Shown: one piece after another, positions 54,468-61,970 of the stretch
Layout of the letters: each line of letters starts with the position of its first letter
Numbering within the stretch: the first letter of the stretch is position 1
NCBI GenBank assembly: GCA_022844485.1
Contig: JALHLQ010000007.1
Span: 2,770 to 66,769 of the forward strand
DNA length: 64,000 nucleotides
Direction of reading: 5' to 3'
Source: Xanthobacteraceae bacterium
GTDB lineage: Bacteria; Pseudomonadota; Alphaproteobacteria; Rhizobiales; Xanthobacteraceae
Notes under the pieces: generated by a model
The model's database searches: none
Seen by the model: only the letters and a program-made list of their open reading frames with translations
What the model was told of the DNA's origin: nothing
Program-made: the position numbers and the translations under genes

Positions 54468-55388
54468 ATGCGTAACGTGCGTCCAGTCGGGCTCCATGAT
54501 CAGAAGCGGGCAGCGCAGAAACGAGCAACGCTGCTGTCGGGGCGGGTCGCTCATCTTGCCGGCCTTGCACCCGACGTGATCGAAGTGTGCGTCGCCCTCG
54601 ACCAGGAAGCAGACTATCGGCCCGGACAGTATTACGAGGTGCAGTTCCGCGGATTTCCCGCACGGTATTTCTGCGCCACGGTTCCGCTCGATCGTTTCGG
54701 CCAGCACGACAGCATTCATTTCCATATCCGGCGCATCCAGGGCGGCCGCGTGTCATCGGCCTTGATGCAGGGAATTTCCGCCGGGCATCGCGTCACGATG
54801 AAGGGCGCGTTTGGCTCCGCCTATCTCCGTGCGGGGATGGCCGGCCGCCTTGTTCTGTTTGCCGGGAGCACCGGCTTCGCTCCCATTTGGGCCATAGCGG
54901 ACGCGGCCATGCGCGAGGACTACGAACGCGAGCTGGTTCTGGTCGTGTCCGCGCGCGCCATCGAATCGCTTTACATGATCCCGGCGCTTTGGCGACTGGC
55001 CGGCTGCCCCAATGTGACGATCATTCCGGTGACCGATGCGCCGCAGAGCGTGAGCAGCATCATTCGGACCGGCGTCGGAACAGACTTCATTCCCGAATTG
55101 CGCCAGGAGGATATCGTCTACGCCGCCGGAACGCCGGCGCTGGTCGGCGCGGTCGAGACCATGGCAGAGGCGGCAGGCGTGCTCTGCTACGCGGAAGCAT
55201 TTACGGCCAGTCCGCAAACCGAACACGGTCTCGTGTCACGCGCGATCAGCTGGCTTTCGCGCGGGATCACCGCCGAGGCGCCCGTTCACCGCCGCGCGAA
55301 CGCGGCGCGCGAGGCGAGCCCTGCGAGCCGTCCGGTCCGTCCGCGGCGATTGCACGCAAAAGACATGCCTGCCGATGCGCATGGTTAG
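54468..55388 (+). CDS. FAD/NAD(P)H ferredoxin-reductase-like oxidoreductase
   Basis: About 306 residues from ATG 54468, which has GAGG nine nt upstream. An FNR-type FAD domain (DYRPGQYYEVQF; the variant flavin motif ARYFCATVPLD) is followed by an NAD(P)-binding domain with LFAGSTGFAPIWAIADAAM and DIVYAAGTPALVGAVETMA. There is no [2Fe-2S] domain in the protein. A start at 54339 would give 349 residues. The gene overlaps the type I secretion ABC gene by 14 nt, so it leads that operon. Its electron partner and role in secretion are unknown. Confidence 0.78.
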   Translation: MRNVRPVGLHDQKRAAQKRATLLSGRVAHLAGLAPDVIEVCVALDQEADYRPGQYYEVQFRGFPARYFCATVPLDRFGQHDSIHFHIRRIQGGRVSSALMQGISAGHRVTMKGAFGSAYLRAGMAGRLVLFAGSTGFAPIWAIADAAMREDYERELVLVVSARAIESLYMIPALWRLAGCPNVTIIPVTDAPQSVSSIIRTGVGTDFIPELRQEDIVYAAGTPALVGAVETMAEAAGVLCYAEAFTASPQTEHGLVSRAISWLSRGITAEAPVHRRANAAREASPASRPVRPRRLHAKDMPADAHG

Positions 55389-57147
55389 CCCAATTCATGC
55401 TCCCGGAACGAGCGTGGATGGGACGCCCGGCAACTCTGAAGTCCTCGCCGCCCTGAAACACTGCCGGCCGGCCTTGATGCGAGTCGGCGTTTTTTCAGCC
55501 TGCATCAACGTGCTCAGCCTTACCGGCTCGTTGTACATGCTGCAGGTCTCCGACCGGGTTCTTGCAAGCCGAAGCGTGTCGACGCTTGTCGGACTCTCGT
55601 TGCTCGCCGTCGCGGCCTATCTTCTGCACGGCGCGCTCGACGCGCTGCGCTGCCGCATGCTCGGGCGCATCGGCGTGAAATTCGGCGCTCTCCTGGTCGG
55701 GCGCGTGTACGACACCGTGACCGCGCTCACCTTGCGAGGAAGCCGGCCTGCCATCACGGCGCAAGGCGTGCGCGACCTCGACCAGGTTCAGAAGTTCCTG
55801 TCCAGCAACGGCCCGACGGCGCTTTTCGACATGCCGTTCCTGCCCTTGTTTCTCTTCATCGCCTATCTGATGCATCCGATGTTCGGCTGGCTGATCTTTG
55901 CCGGCGGCCTGGTCATCATCGGTCTTTCGCTGTTGACGGAATTGCGGACGCGGGGGCCGACGATGGCCTCGGTCGCGAGCGGCGCCGTCCGCCATTCGAT
56001 CATCGACACGAGTTTTAGGAACGCGGAAGCGCTGAAGGCCATGGGCATGACCAGGACCTTCGCGGAGAATTTCGCCAATTCGAGCGCGCGATACGCCGAC
56101 CATCAGCTCCAGGCGAGCGATGCCGCGAGCGGAATCGGTTCAATGGCGAAGGTCTTCCGCGGCATGCTTCAGTCCGCCGTGCTCGGCCTCGGCGCCTACC
56201 TCGTGATCAAGGGCGAGGTGACCGCCGGCGCCATGCTCGCGGCATCGATCCTGACCGCGCGTGCGCTGGCGCCGGTGGAAATCGCGGTCGCAAACTGGCG
56301 CGGTTTCATCGCCGCACGCCAAGGTTTCATGCGGCTCGTGACGCTGCTGCGCGAGATGGGACCGATGCGGCCGCACACCGCGTTGCCGAAGCCGCAATCG
56401 CGGCTCTCCGTCGAGGGCTTGCAGGTCATTCCGCCCGGGCAGACAAGGCCCGTCATCCAGCACATCTCGTTTGAATTGAAGGCCGGACAGGGCCTCGCCA
56501 TCATCGGCCCCAGTGCGTCGGGCAAATCGACGCTTGCACGCGCGCTCATCGGCGTCTGGCCCGCGGTGCGCGGCAGGGTGTCCCTGGACGGCGCCTCCAT
56601 CGAGCATTGGGACGATGCAAAGCTTGGACAGTTTGTCGGCTACCTGCCGCAGAACATCGAATTGTTCGATGGAACGATTGCCGAAAACATTTCCCGCTTC
56701 GATCGCAATGCGGAAGCGCAGGACATCATCAGAGCGGCGCAAGACGCCGGCGCGCACGAGATGATCTTGCGCATGGCCGAAGGCTATGAGACGAGAATCG
56801 GCGATGGCGGCAATGCGCTCTCCGCCGGCCAGCGCCAGCGCGTCGCGCTGGCGCGCGCGCTTTACGGCGACCCTTTCTTCGTCGTTCTCGACGAGCCGAA
56901 TTCCAATCTCGATACGGAGGGCGAGGACGCGCTGGCCGATGCCCTGCGATCCATCCGCGAGCGCGGCGGCATCGTCATCGTCGTCACCCACCGGCCGACG
57001 GCGCTGGCAAGCGTCGATCTCGTGGCGGTGATGATCGAGGGACGCCTGCGGGCATTCGGCCGCAAGGAGGAAATCATGAAACGCATGGGCCGCCAGGCCG
57101 CGCCATCGGTTGCCGATCTCGGCCGGCCGGCGACGCAAGCCGTCTGA
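55375..57147 (+). CDS. Type I secretion system permease/ATPase (PrtD family)
   Basis: 590 residues: a six-helix ABC membrane domain (about 25-320) and an ATPase domain. Walker A is GPSASGKSTLARALIG, signature LSAGQRQRVALARAL and Walker B FFVVLDEPNSNLD. The LSAGQ signature and overall form are those of PrtD/AprD/HasD exporters of proteins with C-terminal signals. It overlaps the upstream reductase gene and is followed 10 nt later by an HlyD-type adaptor gene. No outer-membrane TolC gene or RTX-type substrate is in the window. Confidence 0.9.
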   Translation: MRMVSPIHAPGTSVDGTPGNSEVLAALKHCRPALMRVGVFSACINVLSLTGSLYMLQVSDRVLASRSVSTLVGLSLLAVAAYLLHGALDALRCRMLGRIGVKFGALLVGRVYDTVTALTLRGSRPAITAQGVRDLDQVQKFLSSNGPTALFDMPFLPLFLFIAYLMHPMFGWLIFAGGLVIIGLSLLTELRTRGPTMASVASGAVRHSIIDTSFRNAEALKAMGMTRTFAENFANSSARYADHQLQASDAASGIGSMAKVFRGMLQSAVLGLGAYLVIKGEVTAGAMLAASILTARALAPVEIAVANWRGFIAARQGFMRLVTLLREMGPMRPHTALPKPQSRLSVEGLQVIPPGQTRPVIQHISFELKAGQGLAIIGPSASGKSTLARALIGVWPAVRGRVSLDGASIEHWDDAKLGQFVGYLPQNIELFDGTIAENISRFDRNAEAQDIIRAAQDAGAHEMILRMAEGYETRIGDGGNALSAGQRQRVALARALYGDPFFVVLDEPNSNLDTEGEDALADALRSIRERGGIVIVVTHRPTALASVDLVAVMIEGRLRAFGRKEEIMKRMGRQAAPSVADLGRPATQAV

Positions 57148-57157
57148 TGGGCGCCAC

Positions 57158-58996
57158 ATGAGTCGTCCACCACCCGCAAAGGACCGGGCACGCAAAGGGC
57201 GCGCTGCCGCCGATCAGGTCTTCCGGGATCTCCTGATCGAAGCCTACCGCGAACGCGCTTCGCTCCTGCGTGGCCGCGGTCAGCTCATCTTCGACGCGCC
57301 GGACATGGATGCGGAGGCCGCGCCGGGAGCAGCCGCGGACCGTGACGCGCAGGAACCCGGACCGGGCGGCCATGATGGCTCCCGGCCGTCGCCCGCTGAC
57401 GCGGTGAGCGCCGAAGGACTGGAGGTCGTCGCCGCTCCGAAACTCGGCGCAGCGGACAACGAAGCGGCCCCGAGGGACGAGGCCGACGCTGATGGCCGGC
57501 CGGCGCGAGCAAGACGACGCATTTCGGGCGTGGCGCTGCAACTGCGCGCGGCGGCGGCGATATCCGCGCAGCTTGCACGCCGGTCCGCGCAGGCCGTCAG
57601 AGGCTTGCCGATCCGCTCCGAACGCCTGGCTGGGCTGCTTGCGCACGCCACGGCGCTTGGCCGGAGCATCAAGGAAGCCTTGGCGCCGTCCTGCGAGCAG
57701 ACATCGGATCATGACGTTGCGCTGCAGCAGCTTTGGCGGAGAGGACTGAGCTTCATTGCCGTCTTTGCGGGTTTCATGGCGCTCTGGTCGATCGCGACAA
57801 CCGTGTCGAGCGCCGTGGTCGCGCCCGGCCAGTTCATGGTGGACACAAACGTCAAGAAAATCCAGCACCCGACCGGAGGCGTCGTCGGCCAGCTCTTGGT
57901 GCGCGAAGGGGATCGTGTCGCGGAAGGAGACCTGTTGGTGCGTCTCGACGAGACCGTCACGCGGGCCAATCTGCAAGTGCTCGTCAATCAGCTCGACGAG
58001 CTGGCCAGCCGAAAGGCGCGGCTCGAAGCCGAGAGGGACGGCAAGGAGGCTCCTGTCTTCCCGCCCCAGCTTCTGGCGCGCGCTTCGGACCCGAATGCCG
58101 CGCGATCCATTGCCGCCGAGCAGGGTCTGTTTCAGGCCCGCCGCGCCACGCGCGAAAGCCAGCGCGCGCAGCTCACGAAAAGAGTTGCGCAGCTGAATGA
58201 GGAAATCTCCGGCTTGCGCTCGCAGCAAGACGCCAACGCGCGAGAGACGCAGATCATTTCCGAAGAGCTCGTCGGACTGCGCGATCTCTACAAGAAGAAC
58301 CTTACTCCGATCATGCGGCTCAACGCGCTGGAGCGGCAGGCGGTGAACCTCGATGGGCAGCGGGGACAATTGATCGCGTCCATCGCGCAAACCGAGGGGA
58401 AGATCGCCGAGACCGAACTGCAGATGGCGCAAATGGCGGTCGACCTCCGCACCGAGACGCAAAAGGAGCTGCGCGACGTGCAGGACAAGACCGCGGAGCT
58501 TTCCGAGCGTCGCGTCGCGGCTGAGGATCAGTTGAAACGTCTCGAGCTTCGGGCGCCGATCGACGGATTTGTTCATCAGCTCGCGGCGCACACCGTCGGC
58601 GGCGTCATCACGGCCGGCGAGCCCGTCATGCTGATCGTCCCGGTCAGGGAAGAGCTGGTCCTGGAAGCGCGCGTGCAGCCGCAGGACCGCGACCAGCTGG
58701 AGCTCAATCAAAAGGCGTTCGTGCGGGTAAACTCGTCGAACAAAAGGAACACACCTGATCTGAACGGGGTGGTGATGCGGATTTCCGCCGACGTCTCGAA
58801 AGAGACCGGGACGGCGGCCACGTTCTATACCGCCCGCATTTCGATTCCGGCAAACGAGATCGCGCGGCTGCGCGGAGTCCAGGTCACTGCCGGCATGCAG
58901 GCTGAGGTTTTCATCGAAGTCGGGGCGCGGTCGCCGCTCGAATACCTTCTGGAACCGCTGCTCGACCGCACATCTCGCGCCTTCAGGGAACGATAG
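57158..58996 (+). CDS. HlyD-family type I secretion adaptor with long N-terminal extension
   Basis: 612 residues against roughly 430-480 in usual HlyD/PrtE adaptors. The single membrane helix (LSFIAVFAGFMALWSIATTV) begins only at about residue 195, leaving a large acidic, Ala/Pro-rich cytoplasmic region. The periplasmic part has the biotinyl-lipoyl-like half-motifs (IQHPTGGVVGQLLVREGD and LRAPIDGFVHQLAAHTVGG) flanking a long coiled coil around residues 270-470. ATG 57158 lies 10 nt after the ABC gene stop. The extension may bind the ABC ATPase or cargo. Confidence 0.87.
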   Translation: MSRPPPAKDRARKGRAAADQVFRDLLIEAYRERASLLRGRGQLIFDAPDMDAEAAPGAAADRDAQEPGPGGHDGSRPSPADAVSAEGLEVVAAPKLGAADNEAAPRDEADADGRPARARRRISGVALQLRAAAAISAQLARRSAQAVRGLPIRSERLAGLLAHATALGRSIKEALAPSCEQTSDHDVALQQLWRRGLSFIAVFAGFMALWSIATTVSSAVVAPGQFMVDTNVKKIQHPTGGVVGQLLVREGDRVAEGDLLVRLDETVTRANLQVLVNQLDELASRKARLEAERDGKEAPVFPPQLLARASDPNAARSIAAEQGLFQARRATRESQRAQLTKRVAQLNEEISGLRSQQDANARETQIISEELVGLRDLYKKNLTPIMRLNALERQAVNLDGQRGQLIASIAQTEGKIAETELQMAQMAVDLRTETQKELRDVQDKTAELSERRVAAEDQLKRLELRAPIDGFVHQLAAHTVGGVITAGEPVMLIVPVREELVLEARVQPQDRDQLELNQKAFVRVNSSNKRNTPDLNGVVMRISADVSKETGTAATFYTARISIPANEIARLRGVQVTAGMQAEVFIEVGARSPLEYLLEPLLDRTSRAFRER

Positions 58997-59017
58997 CGTG
59001 CCGACCGGATTTTACTG

Positions 59018-59395
59018 TCAGCTAGTTGGAAGCGGCCGCCTAAAATGAATATTGCACTTCTTCCTCGTAGAGGCCTGTTCAATGGCTTCCATTTCCCCTC
59101 TCAACCGCGCCAGCTCTGCGGTCTGTTGATCGTTGCCACCGATCGCAAATAGTGCGGGCCAGAAGATTATCAGGCCGACCCCCATCGCCACGGCGTCACG
59201 AGTTGCTTTTTCGTCCTGGACTCCAGCAACCATGGCCGCGCGGCTCGATATGCGCTGAGCCTCCTCCCCAAGTTGTTGGCAATTAAACGAGTCGTATTGA
59301 AGAGGCGAAACGTAGGCCGCTGCGATCTGATCGGCACGTTTGGCGCAAGCGCCTAGGACCACAAGCGTACCGGCGAGCACGAGCATTCGGCGCAC
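59018..59395 (-). CDS. Small putative lipoprotein
   Basis: 125 residues. An N-terminal lipoprotein signal ends in the lipobox LGAC (VVLGACAKR), giving a lipidated Cys near residue 17. The mature part has FNCQQLGEEAQRISSRAA, a hydrophobic segment around residues 72-86 (MGVGLIIFWPALFAIGG), and a charged C-terminus. Start GTG 59395 sits 5 nt after a GGGGGGAG tract; ATG 59386 is the alternative. It faces the HlyD gene convergently. I have seen similar proteins only as hypothetical lipoproteins. Confidence 0.75.
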   Translation of the reverse strand: MRRMLVLAGTLVVLGACAKRADQIAAAYVSPLQYDSFNCQQLGEEAQRISSRAAMVAGVQDEKATRDAVAMGVGLIIFWPALFAIGGNDQQTAELARLRGEMEAIEQASTRKKCNIHFRRPLPTS

Positions 59396-59643
59396 GACTT
59401 CTCCCCCCTAGCTTCACGGGCAATTAGAAACCGTACTGCCTGTCTTGTCGAGTGCCGATGATTTAGGAAGGCGGAAGCTGTCGGAGTAATTCTTGATGGG
59501 GAAGAGCGTTTCCGAATATCCAAGGCCCTCCCAATGAACGCCCTGGCTGTCGCGACGTCCCACATGGTCGGTGGGAAAGGCACGGCTCGCCTTGCCCGGG
59601 GGCAAAGCCGCGTTTAGCATCAAAGCCGGCTCGGGGGAGCGTC

Positions 59644-59916
59644 ATGAGGGCGATCCTGCTCGCTATCTCGCTGAGTTTTGTTCCGGCCACAACGTTCGCG
59701 AACGATTGTCCGGGCATCATTCGCTCGCTTGGAAACGCGAGCTGCACGTCTGTTTACAGCAAGTGCGCCAATTTCTGTGCACAGAACCCTACGCGCAGAA
59801 GCTGCTACGAGGCCTGCGGCATGGGCTTAGAGACGTGCAAAGCGTCGGGGGAGTTTCGCACTTGGTGCCAGACGAGGAGCAGAATTTTCGTGATACGGGT
59901 CAAATCAAAACGATGA
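59644..59916 (+). CDS. Secreted cysteine-rich small protein
   Basis: 90 residues. A signal peptide (ILLAISLSFVPATTFA) precedes a mature part with eight cysteines spaced C-x11-C-x6-C-x3-C-x8-C-x3-C-x6-C-x9-C. The even count suggests four disulfides in the periplasm or outside the cell. The C-x6-C-x3-C unit recurs in the next gene, 12 nt downstream, so both probably belong to one transcript and one loose family. I do not recognise the family. Confidence 0.65.
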   Translation: MRAILLAISLSFVPATTFANDCPGIIRSLGNASCTSVYSKCANFCAQNPTRRSCYEACGMGLETCKASGEFRTWCQTRSRIFVIRVKSKR

Positions 59917-59928
59917 TGGAGGCTGGGA

Positions 59929-60312
59929 ATGATTCGTGTCGTAATCATCTTGATTCTCGCCACATCAGTCACCCCGGTCTTGGCTCAAGGCACGGCAAGA
60001 TCGTGCGGGGCGGGCCAGATCACGTGCGCTCAATGGTGCGCGAAACATGGAAAGGATCGCCCACAATGCATGACCGGCAGCCCGAACAGCTGCGACATGA
60101 AGCCAGGCGGGGCCTCGGCCTGCGTGAACGATAGGCCGCCGCCGCGGCTAATCAGCTCCGAGCGAGGCACATGCACGAACGGATTCATCACGTGCGCCCG
60201 TTGGTGCGCAACGCACGGCCGCCATCGGTCAAACTGCATGACGGGACATTGGAATAGTTGCGACAAGAAGCCCCAAGGCGCGCTTACGTGCGTGACCGAC
60301 GCGCCCAATTGA
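59929..60312 (+). CDS. Secreted protein with duplicated six-cysteine module
   Basis: 127 residues: a signal peptide (VVIILILATSVTPVLAQ) followed by two tandem modules of about 46 residues. Both modules have exactly C-x6-C-x3-C-x9-C-x7-C-x9-C. Each contains ITCA[QR]WCA.HG near the front, CMTG..NSCD in the middle and .ACVND/.TCVTD at the end. The duplication with identical spacing points to two independent disulfide-rich folds. Partner of the preceding secreted gene. Function is unknown; defence, adhesion or metal/peptide binding are guesses only. Confidence 0.72.
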   Translation: MIRVVIILILATSVTPVLAQGTARSCGAGQITCAQWCAKHGKDRPQCMTGSPNSCDMKPGGASACVNDRPPPRLISSERGTCTNGFITCARWCATHGRHRSNCMTGHWNSCDKKPQGALTCVTDAPN

Positions 60313-60362
60313 TGAACAGTCTTGTCCAGGAAACGCGATTGCGTCGCCTTGTTCTTGCGCGT

Positions 60363-60400
60363 GATCCTTCCCGAAAACCGGTAACCACTTTTCGGGGATC
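60363..60400. repeat. Rhizobiales-type palindromic repeat, copy D
   Basis: GATCCTTCCCGAAAA (60363-60377) faces TTTTCGGGGATC (60389-60400), with ACCGGTAACCAC between. A distinct subtype from copies A to C, sharing only the inner ACCGGT core. It lies between the secreted protein gene and tRNA-His, 11 nt from the tRNA 3' end. Confidence 0.65.
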
Positions 60401-60410
60401 AGCGGCTGGC

Positions 60411-60487
60411 TGGTACAGCTGGGTGGACTTGAACCACCGACCTCCTGATCCACAGTCAGGCGCTCTAACCAACTGAGCTACAGCTGC
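60411..60487 (-). tRNA. tRNA-His (GTG anticodon)
   Basis: A 77-nt cloverleaf on the minus strand with encoded CCA (60413-60411). The anticodon stem CCTGA/TCAGG encloses CT-GTG-GA. The T-arm GGTGG-TTCAAGT-CCACC is normal. Acceptor GCAGCTG pairs with CAGCTGT (one G-U at position 1-72). The discriminator is A73 and the base before position 1 is T, so the G-1 typical of tRNA-His is absent, as in many alphaproteobacteria. Confidence 0.95.
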
Positions 60488-60570
60488 ACGGGATCGGCAC
60501 GCGCGCCGGACCCTAATGGGTAACCGCCCGCCTTGGCAAGATCACGGCTTCACCTAATGCGAGACCGCCA

Positions 60571-60601
60571 AAAACAAAAGAGCCCGGAAGGCCGGGCTCT
60601 T
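60571..60601 (-). terminator. Rho-independent terminator of the phasin gene
   Basis: A 10-bp stem AAGAGCCCGG (60578-60587) with CCGGGCTCTT (60592-60601) encloses an AAGG loop. Read leftward from the phasin stop, it is followed by a T-rich run (TTGTTTT, 60577-60571). The stem begins 22 nt past the phasin stop codon. Confidence 0.85.
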
Positions 60602-60622
60602 AAAAGTCTCGTGCGGGAAGCG

Positions 60623-61189
60623 TTAAGAGAGCTTGAAAGCCTTGGTCGCGCCGGCCTTCACCGGTTCGATCGTCTCGGAAGCAACCTTCTGCGCGAGGCT
60701 GGTCATTTCGCGGGCCTGCGCCGTGAGTGTCTCGAACTGCTGGCGCGCATGCGCGGTCGAGACCTCGACCGCCTCGGAGAGCGACTTCACCGACATCAGG
60801 TCGCGGGCGAAATCGAACGCGGAGTTGGTATTCGCGCGCGCATTCTCGATCAGCCTCAAGCCGTACTCGGCCGTGCCCTTGGCGGCGGTCGTATAGGTGT
60901 TCTCGACGATCTCCGCCGACTCGTCGGCGACCGACTTCATGCGCTGGTAGGCATCCTTGGTCTGCGCGACGCCCTTCTCCGCCCAATCCCGCAGAGCGGC
61001 GGGCACTTCCAGGTTCGGCGAACCGAAACCGGGCATCAAGTTCGACATCTCGAATTTCGGCATTTCGAACTTCGGCATTTCGAACTGCGGCACGGCAAAT
61101 ACATTCGCTGCACGTGGCGTTTCGGCAGCGGCTTCAAAGCTCGCCGCCGATTTGCCCGCTCGCGTCTTGACGTTCGTTTCAGCTTTCAT
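60623..61189 (-). CDS. Phasin family protein with FEMPK-type repeat
   Basis: 188 residues. The C-terminal two-thirds is the phasin_2-type amphipathic helix domain (LRDWAEKGVAQTKDAYQRMK; NANTNSAFDFARDLMSVKSL-like segment), which coats polyhydroxyalkanoate granules. Residues about 35-50 contain a tandem FEMPKFEMPKFEM, a short linker repeat. ATG 61189 has an AGAGAGG site. A terminator follows the stop. A 37-bp TGC-rich palindrome lies 128-164 nt upstream. A second phasin gene is immediately upstream on the same strand. Confidence 0.9.
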   Translation of the reverse strand: MKAETNVKTRAGKSAASFEAAAETPRAANVFAVPQFEMPKFEMPKFEMSNLMPGFGSPNLEVPAALRDWAEKGVAQTKDAYQRMKSVADESAEIVENTYTTAAKGTAEYGLRLIENARANTNSAFDFARDLMSVKSLSEAVEVSTAHARQQFETLTAQAREMTSLAQKVASETIEPVKAGATKAFKLS

Positions 61190-61316
61190 GGGGGCCTCTC
61201 TAGGTCCGTGCATCGGAACGATCACAATCCCCGTCAGCCCGCCTTGCCTCGACATCGATGCAACTGTCTCAGCGTGCGCCGGCTCGGGTGCCTGTATGTC
61301 ACATATAGGGCAGCCT

Positions 61317-61353
61317 ATGGTGCAATGCAATAGCAAATATTGCAGCGCACCAT
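61317..61353. promoter_or_regulatory. Nested TGC-rich palindrome upstream of phasin gene (candidate PhaR operator)
   Basis: ATGGTGC (61317-61323) pairs with GCACCAT (61347-61353), and inside them TGCAATA (61326-61332) pairs with TATTGCA (61338-61344). It includes GCAATGCAA at 61322-61330. PHA regulators of the PhaR type bind TGC-rich sites at phasin promoters. It lies 128-164 nt upstream of the phasin start at 61189. Confidence 0.55.
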
Positions 61354-61377
61354 TTCGGCCGGCGAAAGGCTGTCTGG

Positions 61378-61764
61378 CTAGGTCATGCCCTTCGGGCGCG
61401 CGGCATCCATCGTGGCCTTCGCCGCGGATTGTCCAAGGTCCTGAGCCTGCTGCGCCAAAGTCTGCAACTGGGCGCGCACGAATTCGGACTGGATCTGCAA
61501 AATCTCCTGCAAGTCCTTGGCTTGGAGGACCTTCTGCGCGAATTCGAAGGACGTCGTCACGTTCTTCTCGGCGTAAGTCATCGCCTTTTGTCCCATATCG
61601 CGGACATTGGCCTGGGCGGAGGTGGCCTGCTCCTCGATCGTGCTCACGGTTCGGTGGGCTGCCGCAATGAAGCCATCGAAAGCCTGGCGTGCCTGCTCTA
61701 CGCTTTGCTCGGCCATGCGACGCATATCGGGCGGGATGTCAAAGGAAGTTCGGTCCTGTGCCAT
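61378..61764 (-). CDS. Phasin family protein
   Basis: A 128-residue phasin, nearly all amphipathic helix: EQSVEQARQAFDGFIAAAHR near the start, then FEFAQKVLQAKDLQEILQIQ, and SEFVRAQLQTLAQQAQDL near the end. Phasins bind the surface of PHA granules and control their size. ATG 61764 (MAQDRTSFDIPPD) is chosen for GGAG about 8 nt upstream over an ATG at 61776. The same GCAATGCAA element as in the neighbouring phasin promoter lies upstream in opposite orientation. Confidence 0.9.
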   Translation of the reverse strand: MAQDRTSFDIPPDMRRMAEQSVEQARQAFDGFIAAAHRTVSTIEEQATSAQANVRDMGQKAMTYAEKNVTTSFEFAQKVLQAKDLQEILQIQSEFVRAQLQTLAQQAQDLGQSAAKATMDAARPKGMT

Positions 61765-61838
61765 CGGATTCTCCATGCGTGATCTCAACGGAATGTCCCG
61801 ACAACCTCTGATCCTTTGGCGATAACCCGGCTTCTTTG

Positions 61839-61847
61839 TTGCATTGC
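61839..61847. promoter_or_regulatory. TTGCATTGC box upstream of second phasin
   Basis: The 9-mer TTGCATTGC (reverse complement GCAATGCAA) is 75-83 nt upstream of the phasin start at 61764. The identical 9-mer in the other orientation lies inside the palindrome upstream of the first phasin, suggesting one shared regulator, probably PhaR. Confidence 0.5.
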
Positions 61848-61970
61848 CGAAGGTCCCTCCCGTCAACACTGTCGTGCAAAGTGACAAGATCGAAGGTGCG
61901 GATGATGGACGCGGCATCGTAGCCCGATTATCAAGCAGTTGTTTACTGTTTTTTCCAGGTCGCCATCCTG

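Noticed and set aside
60411..60487. tRNA-His as an integration site for a mobile island
   Set aside because: No integrase or repeated tRNA 3' end is seen nearby.
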